From JAHEDH01 sp965364515 (GTDB lineage Bacteria > Actinomycetota > Acidimicrobiia > Spongiisociales > ZC4RG35), in NCBI GenBank assembly GCA_965364515.1, contig CBDTXZ010000096.1:1-11532 (forward strand): 11,532 nucleotides of DNA. Reading direction: 5' to 3'. This document shows, one piece after another, positions 6,864 through 11,532 of this stretch; position 1 is the first letter of the stretch; every line of letters starts with the position of its first letter. Both the position numbers and the translations under genes were made by a program. A model generated the notes under the pieces. That model was not told the origin of the DNA, did not search any database, and saw only the letters and a list, made by a program, of their open reading frames with translations.

Positions 6864-7520
6864 ATGCAACGCAAAGCGATCGAAGGCACGCCCGAGCTGC
6901 AGCGATACGTGCTCGATCATTCCGAGCCGCTGGAGGCGCATCACCTCGCCCTCATCGAGGCCACGGACACCCGCGTGCCAGAGTTGTCGCTGTATCAGGT
7001 GCCGCCAGAGGAGGCGATCGCCCTGAGGATGTTGACCCGCATCACGGGTGCCCGCCATGTCCTGGAGATCGGCACGTTCACGGGGCTCTCCTCGATGCTC
7101 ATCGCCGAGGGTCTCGGCGAAGATGGACACCTCACCTGCCTCGACATCGATCCCGAGACCGGTGCGATCGCCCGAGAGCACTGGGAGGCAGCCGGTGTGT
7201 CGGAACGGATCACGCTCCACATCGGCCCGGCAGCCGAGACGCTCGCCGCGATGCCAGATGCCCATTTCGACCTCGTCTTCCTCGATGCGGACAAGCCGGG
7301 CTATATCGGCTATTTCGAGACGGTGCTCCCGATGATGGATTCGGGAGGCCTGATCGTCGCCGACAACACGTTGCTGCGTGGGCTCGTTCTGGACGCCGAG
7401 ACCGAAGACAGCAATGCCGCGGCGCTGCGAACGTTCAACCGGCACGTCAACGAGCATCCAGGCGTGGACGTCGTGATGCTGCCCGTCTACGACGGCCTGA
7501 CACTCATCCGCAAGCGGTGA
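6864..7520 (+). CDS. Cation-dependent class I O-methyltransferase (CCoAOMT/COMT-like)
   Basis: This 218-residue SAM-dependent methyltransferase belongs to the caffeoyl-CoA/catechol O-methyltransferase group. The start is the ATG at 6864, preceded by AGGAGAGG. Visible motifs are the SAM-binding VLEIGTFTG (67-75), the acidic Asp94 in CLDID, FLDADK (139-144) and VADNTLLRG (165-173). Asp141, Asp167 and Asn168 fit the divalent-metal ligands that hold the vicinal hydroxyls of the acceptor. The family methylates catechol-type hydroxyls on free phenols or CoA esters. It overlaps the next gene by 4 bp and is the first gene of the rightward set. Its presence beside a ring-cleavage dioxygenase is odd, because methylation would block cleavage. 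It may run on a side branch, shape a methoxylated intermediate, or act on a non-catechol substrate. Confidence 0.88.
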   Translation: MQRKAIEGTPELQRYVLDHSEPLEAHHLALIEATDTRVPELSLYQVPPEEAIALRMLTRITGARHVLEIGTFTGLSSMLIAEGLGEDGHLTCLDIDPETGAIAREHWEAAGVSERITLHIGPAAETLAAMPDAHFDLVFLDADKPGYIGYFETVLPMMDSGGLIVADNTLLRGLVLDAETEDSNAAALRTFNRHVNEHPGVDVVMLPVYDGLTLIRKR

Positions 7521-8170
7521 CGGACTCGATCGTCGTTCCCGGCTCGGACATCGCGCTCCGGGCGATCGACGCCCCTGGTCGAGATCGGATCCCGGTCTTC
7601 CTGATCCACGAGAATCGGGGCCTCGTCCCCGGCATGCTCGACGTGATCGGACGATTGTCGGATCGGGGCCACCGCGTCGTGGCTCCCGACCTCCTCACCC
7701 GGATCGGCGGAACCCCGGCCCATGCCGACGATCCGACATCGGTCTCAACCCGACAAATCGACGAAGACACCCACCTGTCCGATCTCCTGGCCGCGTACGA
7801 CTGGTTCACGCGACAAGAGGAACGCCTCGCCGTCGTTGGATTCTGCTTCGGAGCCGAAATGGGTTGGCGCGTGATCACCCACCGCACTCCCGACGCGGCT
7901 GTGCTCTGGTACGGGATCGGACCGGATCCCTCCCGGATCGACCGCATCCGCTGCCCGGTGTACGTGGCGTACGCCCAGGACGACGATCGAGTCAACGACA
8001 CGCTGCCTCCGCTGTGTGATGCCCTTCGCCACAGCGACAACGACGTCACGCTCGACTCCTTTCCCGGCACTCGCCATGCCTTCGGCGATCACACCAGGCC
8101 GGAGCGATACGCCCCTGCCGCTGCGGCCGAGCTGTGGAGCCGCACGCTGGCCTTCCTCGACTCCGTCTGA
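7517..8170 (+). CDS. Dienelactone-hydrolase family protein
   Basis: This 217-residue alpha/beta-hydrolase of the DLH family starts at GTG 7517-7519, inside the methyltransferase stop (GTGA). The Cys-type triad is visible: nucleophile Cys110 in GFCFGA, an acid among Asp155-157 (YAQDDDRV) and His187 (GTRHAF). HENRGL (31-36) carries Glu32, which in classical DLH holds the resting Cys. Such enzymes open enol-lactones, as in dienelactone to maleylacetate. Here a lactone or pyrone formed after ring opening is a reasonable substrate, though the family also includes esterases. It has no signal peptide and its length is close to the 230-240 residues of typical DLH. A 139-bp gap with regulatory-looking repeats follows. 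Confidence 0.9.
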   Translation: MTDSIVVPGSDIALRAIDAPGRDRIPVFLIHENRGLVPGMLDVIGRLSDRGHRVVAPDLLTRIGGTPAHADDPTSVSTRQIDEDTHLSDLLAAYDWFTRQEERLAVVGFCFGAEMGWRVITHRTPDAAVLWYGIGPDPSRIDRIRCPVYVAYAQDDDRVNDTLPPLCDALRHSDNDVTLDSFPGTRHAFGDHTRPERYAPAAAAELWSRTLAFLDSV

Positions 8171-8197
8171 ACTACCCACCGCTCGGACGGACGCCCC

Positions 8198-8209
8198 ACA
8201 ATCGATTGC
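8198..8209. promoter_or_regulatory. Second LacI-type palindrome, upstream of the ring-cleavage genes
   Basis: ACAATCGATTGC differs from the LacI-family core GCAANCGNTTGC only at its first base and contains the perfect 10-bp palindrome CAATCGATTG (8199-8208). It shares 10 of 12 bases with the site at 3028-3039. It lies in the gap after the DLH-like gene, 2 nt before a -10-like TACAGT (8212-8217), where a repressor would block RNA polymerase. This supports an internal regulated promoter for the downstream genes. Confidence 0.5.
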
Positions 8210-8211
8210 AG

Positions 8212-8217
8212 TACAGT
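8212..8217 (+). promoter_or_regulatory. Possible -10 box of an internal promoter
   Basis: TACAGT matches TATAAT at four of six positions, including the essential first TA and final T. No clear -35 box is seen 16-18 nt upstream. If used, transcription would start near 8224, inside the inverted repeat that follows. Confidence 0.3.
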
Positions 8218-8228
8218 CACCACGGTGA
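8217..8228. repeat. Perfect inverted repeat TCACC-AC-GGTGA
   Basis: Two 5-bp arms separated by 2 bp form a perfect palindrome that would fall at the start of the predicted internal transcript. It is too short and lacks the T-tract of a terminator, so a second protein-binding site is more likely than an RNA structure. The regulator family cannot be named from it. Confidence 0.45.
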
Positions 8229-8251
8229 GTGACCCGAAGGAGCACGTGGCC

Positions 8252-8332
8252 ATGGCCCATGGGGCTTCGAGCCGCATCGAGCATGGCCCACCGGTCGGAG
8301 CGCGACCTGATGGATCGAGCCGCCGTGGCTGA
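8252..8332 (+). other. Possible 26-codon leader ORF with good Shine-Dalgarno
   Basis: An ATG at 8252 follows AAGGAG (8237-8242) at a near-ideal 9 nt, the best translation start in this gap. The frame is not that of the LigB-like gene and ends at TGA 8330-8332 after 26 codons (MAHGASSRIEHG, then Pro/Arg/Ser-rich). Its stop falls just after GTG 8325, one candidate start of the dioxygenase, so it could couple translation or act as a leader. The peptide resembles nothing I know. It could instead be a chance open frame, or a sign that the dioxygenase start region has a frameshift. Confidence 0.35.
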
Positions 8333-9167
8333 GCTCGCAGTCATTCTCGGAGTCCCACACAACCCGCTGCTGTGGCGAACCATGAACACCGATCCTGTGC
8401 CCGCCGACCTGGTACGAACCAGCGACAACTTCGCCCGCTTCTCCCAGGCCATCGCCGACGCCCGAGTCGACGCGCTCGTGGTGGTCGGTTCCGACCACCT
8501 TCGCCAATTCGGCTGGGCGAACTCACCGGCGTTCTGCATCGGAAAGGCGGAACGATTTGCCTGCACCTTCGAGAACGAGATCAGGACGTTCGGCCTCGAG
8601 CCGTGGAGCATGACAGGAGACCCTGAGCTGGCAGGCTGGCTGCTCGGTGGCTCCGAGCTCCAGCCCGACATCGACTTCGCCATGTCGAACGAGTGGGTGC
8701 TCGATCACTCGTTCACGCTCCCCGCCAAGTTCCTCACTCCAGAGTTGGACATCCCCATCGTCCCGATCCACACCAACGCCAACATTCCGCCCATCCCGCG
8801 AGCCGAGCGGTACGCCGCACTCGGCGGATACCTCCGTCGCCGAATCGAGTCGGCCCCGATGGATCGCCGAGTGGCCCTCATCGCATCCGGTCACCTGGCA
8901 ACCGAGATCGGGGGCCCCAGGCAGTTCCTGGGCGGGGGATCTCCCGACCAGGCGTTCGACGACTCGGCCGTGCGGTGGATGGCCGAGGGGGATCTGGACG
9001 CTGCGATCGCAGGATGCACGTTCGAGAGGCTGGCAGCCGCCGGGAACGTGACCGGGCAGTTCCTCAACTTCATCACGGCACTCGCCGCCGCAGGTGGATC
9101 CGCAACCGTCGCCGAGGGCACACCGTCGAGGTTCGCCAACGGACCGTTCTTCTGGTGGGATCCGTGA
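8310..9167 (+). CDS. LigB-like class III extradiol dioxygenase subunit (beta), altered active site
   Basis: This is the catalytic-type subunit of the LigB superfamily (Pfam LigB), whose members open dihydroxylated rings next to the hydroxyls using Fe(II). I place the start at ATG 8310 (285 residues, GGAG 9 nt upstream). GTG 8325 would give an N-terminus MAELAVILGVPHNP that looks very family-like, and ATG 8259 is also in frame. Conserved features are His17 (GVPHNP), His63 (VVVGSDHLRQF) and LDHSFTLP (131-138). By alignment from memory with LigB, metal ligand Glu242 corresponds to Gln250 (AGNVTGQFLNF), and catalytic His195 of GGLSH corresponds to Thr198 in SGHLATE, with a His three residues earlier. 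The LigA-like partner follows with a 4-bp overlap, supporting an alpha/beta complex. Activity may differ from ordinary ring cleavage. Confidence 0.82.
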   Translation: MDRAAVAELAVILGVPHNPLLWRTMNTDPVPADLVRTSDNFARFSQAIADARVDALVVVGSDHLRQFGWANSPAFCIGKAERFACTFENEIRTFGLEPWSMTGDPELAGWLLGGSELQPDIDFAMSNEWVLDHSFTLPAKFLTPELDIPIVPIHTNANIPPIPRAERYAALGGYLRRRIESAPMDRRVALIASGHLATEIGGPRQFLGGGSPDQAFDDSAVRWMAEGDLDAAIAGCTFERLAAAGNVTGQFLNFITALAAAGGSATVAEGTPSRFANGPFFWWDP

Positions 9168-9508
9168 GCCGCTTCGAAATCGACAAGTTCATGAGCTTCG
9201 TCGAGGGATCGGACCAGGCGATCCGAGACTACGTCGCGGACACGGAGTCGTACGTCGCCGCCTGGGAGGAGCGCGCCGCCGCCTCTCGACTGCCTCTACC
9301 GGACGCCGGAAGCTTCACCGATACGGAGCGGTCGGCGTTCGTGTCTCGCGACCACGCCGAGCTCTACCGGCTCGGAGCCCATCCTTACCTGCTCTGGCAC
9401 TTCGTCGAGGCGATCCGCGTCTGGACGGGTGAGATCACCTGGCCGGAGATGAAGGAACGATTCCGCGAGGACATCGCCGGCATCGAAGACCCGGGGTTCG
9501 CCACGTGA
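9164..9508 (+). CDS. LigA-like dioxygenase small (alpha) subunit
   Basis: I choose GTG 9164-9166, which overlaps the LigB-like stop as GTGA, giving 114 residues; the longer open frame upstream is a shadow of the LigB-like gene. The LigA (protocatechuate 4,5-dioxygenase alpha chain) signature is seen in LTDxER-like FTDTERSAFVSRDHAELY (51-68) followed by RLGAHPYLLWHF (69-80). The protein is helical in character, with no membrane segment or signal peptide. In LigAB the small subunit caps the active site of the large one. The tight overlap and conserved order suggest a 1:1 complex. Usual LigA is slightly longer (about 120-140 residues). Identification rests on the central motif and the neighbour. 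Confidence 0.8.
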   Translation: MSRFEIDKFMSFVEGSDQAIRDYVADTESYVAAWEERAAASRLPLPDAGSFTDTERSAFVSRDHAELYRLGAHPYLLWHFVEAIRVWTGEITWPEMKERFREDIAGIEDPGFAT

Positions 9509-9534
9509 ACCGCCGAGAGCCACACACGACGAGC

Positions 9535-9542
9535 AAAGGGAG
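9535..9542 (+). promoter_or_regulatory. Ribosome binding site of the HIBADH-family gene
   Basis: AAAGGGAG lies 6 nt before ATG 9549 in the 40-bp gap after the LigA-like gene. This gene is not translationally coupled to its predecessor, unlike most others here, so it has its own initiation site. It confirms the chosen start. Confidence 0.7.
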
Positions 9543-9548
9543 CACCTG

Positions 9549-10424
9549 ATGAAACTGGGATGGATAGGACTCGGCGACATGGGCCAAGTCATCATTCCGC
9601 GGCTTCTGGCCGCCGGGCACGATGTGACCGGGTGGAACCGCACCCGGTCGAAAGCAGACGGCCTCATCGACCAGGGAATGAGATGGGCCGAATCACCGAG
9701 AGCGGTGGCCGAGCAATCCGAACTCGTCTTCTCGATGGTGACGAACGCCGAGGCGGTCGAGGCGATCGCTCTCGGTGACGACGGTGTCATCTCCGGACTC
9801 GGGTCAGATGGTGTCTATCTCGACATGTCGACCATCGATCCACTGGTCAGCCGCAACGTCTCGGCCCTGTTCGAGGAGCGAGGTCTCACGATGCTGGATG
9901 CCCCGCTGTCGGGGAGCCCGGTGACCGTTGCGCAGGGAACCGCCTCCACGATGGTCGGTGGCGATCGCGAGGCGTTCGAGAAGGTGACGCCTGTGCTCTC
10001 AGACATCGGCTCCAAAGTGAGTTACATCGGCCCATCGGGGACGGCCGTGCAGATGAAGGTCGCGATCAACCTGACGCTCATCGTGGAGATGGTCGTGTTC
10101 TGCGAGTCGGTCGCACTCGCCGAGAAGGGCGGTGTCGATCGCCAGGTGGCAGTGGACGCGATGCTCAAGAGCGTGGTGGCGTCACCGGTGATGGGATATC
10201 GGGGCCCGTTCATCCTCGAGATGCCCGACAAACCACTCGCAGACGTCACCTTGCAGCAGAAGGACATGATCCTCGCACTCGAGGTCGCCCGCAGGCAGGG
10301 TTCACCCGCACCGCTGGGAGCAGTGGCCAACGAACTGCTCAACGCGTGCCGGGGACTCGGGATCGACCATCGAGACTTCGTCACCGTGTTCGACGTCTAC
10401 CACCTCCTCGCGGGGATGCGATGA
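9549..10424 (+). CDS. 3-hydroxyisobutyrate-dehydrogenase-family oxidoreductase
   Basis: This 291-residue beta-hydroxyacid dehydrogenase has the full family pattern: Rossmann GLGDMG (7-12), Asn30-Arg31 after the second strand (a pattern seen in NADP-preferring members), the substrate loop DMST (92-95), DAPLSGSPVTVAQGT (117-131), and catalytic Lys170 with Asn174 in GTAVQMKVAIN. Lys237 or so in QQKDMILAL is the usual second conserved Lys-Asp. The family oxidises beta-hydroxyacids or reduces small semialdehydes such as tartronate, succinic or glyoxylic semialdehyde. In this cluster it could oxidise the hemiacetal or semialdehyde made by ring cleavage, a job done by the unrelated LigC in the protocatechuate 4,5-pathway, or reduce a C3-C4 end product. 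The stop overlaps the cupin start by 4 bp. Confidence 0.9.
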   Translation: MKLGWIGLGDMGQVIIPRLLAAGHDVTGWNRTRSKADGLIDQGMRWAESPRAVAEQSELVFSMVTNAEAVEAIALGDDGVISGLGSDGVYLDMSTIDPLVSRNVSALFEERGLTMLDAPLSGSPVTVAQGTASTMVGGDREAFEKVTPVLSDIGSKVSYIGPSGTAVQMKVAINLTLIVEMVVFCESVALAEKGGVDRQVAVDAMLKSVVASPVMGYRGPFILEMPDKPLADVTLQQKDMILALEVARRQGSPAPLGAVANELLNACRGLGIDHRDFVTVFDVYHLLAGMR

Positions 10425-10828
10425 GCGATCGAATCCACAAGAACCTCGCCGACGTGCCAATTGTCGGAGGCCTGAGAGAGGACGAAGGCTGGATCGACAT
10501 GCGGGTCCAGTTCCTGCTCGACAGCGTCCAGACCGGAGCCGACGATTTCCTCCTCGGGTGGACCATCCTCCCGCCCGGAGCACGACACGATCGGCATCTC
10601 CACCGCAACGCCGACGAATTCTTCGTCGTGCTGCGTGGCGTGGGGCACATCTACACGGATGACGGCACAGAGGCCGCCTCCGAAGGAGATGTCGTGTGGA
10701 CACCCCGCGGGAGGTACCACGGATTCGACAACACCGGCGATGACGATGTCGTGCTGGTGTGGGGCTGGAACGGCGCCGGCTCGCTGGAGGCGTCCGGCTA
10801 CCAGGTCGACCCGGATCTCGAACCGTGA
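10421..10828 (+). CDS. Small single-domain cupin
   Basis: This 135-residue protein starts at ATG 10421, overlapping the preceding stop as ATGA; the frame upstream of this is an extension into another gene. Both cupin motifs are textbook. Motif 1 is GARHDRHLHRNADEFF and LRG, with His59, His61, Glu66 and Gly73. Motif 2 runs G89-DVVWTP-RG-RYH-GFDN with Pro95, Gly97, His100 and Asn104. His59, His61, Glu66 and His100 should bind one metal ion. There is no DNA-binding domain or signal peptide. Single-domain cupins in catabolic operons serve as isomerases, decarboxylases, dioxygenases or hydrolases on small acids. With the dioxygenase next door having a doubtful metal site, a catalytic ring-opening or isomerase role here is possible but unproven. 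Confidence 0.88.
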   Translation: MSDRIHKNLADVPIVGGLREDEGWIDMRVQFLLDSVQTGADDFLLGWTILPPGARHDRHLHRNADEFFVVLRGVGHIYTDDGTEAASEGDVVWTPRGRYHGFDNTGDDDVVLVWGWNGAGSLEASGYQVDPDLEP

Positions 10829-11529
10829 GCGATCCCTGGGAAGACCCGAGAGTGGCGGAGGGTCTGAAGCGTCAACTACTGGCTCGCTCGGCAGCCCTCT
10901 CGGGGGGCGCGGGCCACGTCGGCTGGAAGGTGGGCTTCGGCGCTCCGGCTTCACTCGAATTGATGCGGATCACCGCTCCACTGCTCGGTTATCTCACCGA
11001 CGAGACGGTCTTCGAGAGTGGCGCCGAGTTCCAGACGTCGGAATGGACCCGAGGCGTCGTGGAATTCGAGGTCGCCGTCTGGATGGGCACCGATCTCGGT
11101 GGCGGCGCAAGTGAAGACGAGGCTGCAGCAGCCGTGGCCGCAGTCGGACCGGCAATCGAGGTCGCCGACGTGAACCTACCGGTCGCTCCGGATCGCGTTC
11201 CCGACATCATGGCGGGAGACATCTTTCATCGCGGTGTGGTCTTCGGACGACGAGACATCCGACGTGCCGGCCTCGACATCTCGGGTGTGACGGCGAGGAT
11301 CTCCATCGACGGCACAGAATTGGAACCGGTGACTGCCCTCGAGGCGATCACCGGGCCCTATCCGTGGATCGTGTCGACAGTTGCCTCGACACTCGAGTCC
11401 GCCGGGGAGCGACTCAGGGCCGGCGACGTGATCATCACCGGTTCGGTCATCCCTCCCGTCTCGGTGACCGATGGCCACGAATTCACGTTCACGCTCGATC
11501 CGTTCGAGCCGATCTCGATCACCGTCTGA
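10825..11529 (+). CDS. 2-keto-4-pentenoate hydratase / 4-oxalocrotonate decarboxylase family protein
   Basis: I choose GTG 10825-10827, overlapping the cupin stop, giving 234 residues. The protein belongs to the MhpD/fumarylacetoacetase-related family. The GWKVGF motif (33-38, with Lys35), the LLGYL segment (53-57), the paired acids Glu80 and Glu82 in VEFEVAVWMG, and Glu112 in PAIEVAD match the Mg2+ or Mn2+ site of 2-hydroxypentadienoate hydratase. These enzymes add water to, or decarboxylate, the dienoate left after meta cleavage of a ring. It is the last complete gene, with its stop 3 bp from the window end, and it is a little shorter than the usual 260 residues. It is the strongest sign besides LigAB that a meta-cleavage-type product is being processed. 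Confidence 0.88.
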   Translation: MSDPWEDPRVAEGLKRQLLARSAALSGGAGHVGWKVGFGAPASLELMRITAPLLGYLTDETVFESGAEFQTSEWTRGVVEFEVAVWMGTDLGGGASEDEAAAAVAAVGPAIEVADVNLPVAPDRVPDIMAGDIFHRGVVFGRRDIRRAGLDISGVTARISIDGTELEPVTALEAITGPYPWIVSTVASTLESAGERLRAGDVIITGSVIPPVSVTDGHEFTFTLDPFEPISITV

Positions 11530-11532
11530 GCG

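Noticed and set aside
8171..8230. Rho-independent terminator after the DLH-like gene
   Set aside because: The only clear inverted repeat (TCACC-AC-GGTGA) has short arms and no following T-tract, and it lies where a promoter is predicted.
10190..10199. TCACCGGTGA palindrome resembling the repeat at 8217-8228
   Set aside because: It lies inside the coding sequence of the HIBADH-family gene and has a different spacer (0 versus 2 bp), so it is probably chance.

Overview
The window comes from a high-GC genome and is almost entirely coding: 14 genes, with no RNA genes, insertion sequences or CRISPR arrays that I can see. Actinobacteria are the best guess, possibly class Acidimicrobiia. The grounds are high GC with GTG starts, an RR-type lipoprotein signal, and a Thr/Ala-rich linker after the lipobox of the binding protein, a style I associate with Acidimicrobiia lipoproteins. 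This placement is an inference.

Layout: two divergent gene sets flank a control region at 6758-6863. Leftward (minus strand), in order of transcription: an MDR-type zinc-binding dehydrogenase (6757-5723), an OsmC-like protein (5726-5163), a family III CoA-transferase (5166-3982) and an amidohydrolase-2 family enzyme (3982-3116), all overlapping by 1-4 bp. After a 164-bp gap that holds a promoter and a LacI/PurR-like palindrome come three genes of an SsuABC/NMT1-type ABC importer: ATPase, permease and Tat-type lipoprotein binding protein (2951-23). Rightward (plus strand): a cation-dependent O-methyltransferase (6864-7520) and a dienelactone-hydrolase-like enzyme (7517-8170). After a 139-bp gap with a second LacI-like palindrome and a perfect 5-2-5 inverted repeat come LigB-like and LigA-like class III extradiol dioxygenase subunits (8310-9508), a 3-hydroxyisobutyrate-dehydrogenase-family enzyme (9549-10424), a cupin (10421-10828) and a 2-keto-4-pentenoate-hydratase-family protein (10825-11529).

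Taken together this reads as a catabolic island for an aromatic or related cyclic compound. The ABC importer would bring the substrate in. The LigAB-like pair would open or otherwise handle a dihydroxylated ring. The hydratase, dehydrogenase, lactone hydrolase, amidohydrolase and CoA-transferase would process the products. The gene set matches no pathway I know completely. It has a HIBADH-type dehydrogenase where LigC would be expected, an O-methyltransferase beside a ring-cleavage enzyme, and a LigB-like subunit in which the metal-ligand Glu appears to be Gln and the catalytic His of the GGLSH motif appears to be Thr.

The two LacI-like palindromes (3028-3039 and 8198-8209) sit at the promoters of the importer and of the ring-cleavage genes. 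This suggests one regulator, encoded outside the window, controls both. The substrate cannot be named from sequence alone.
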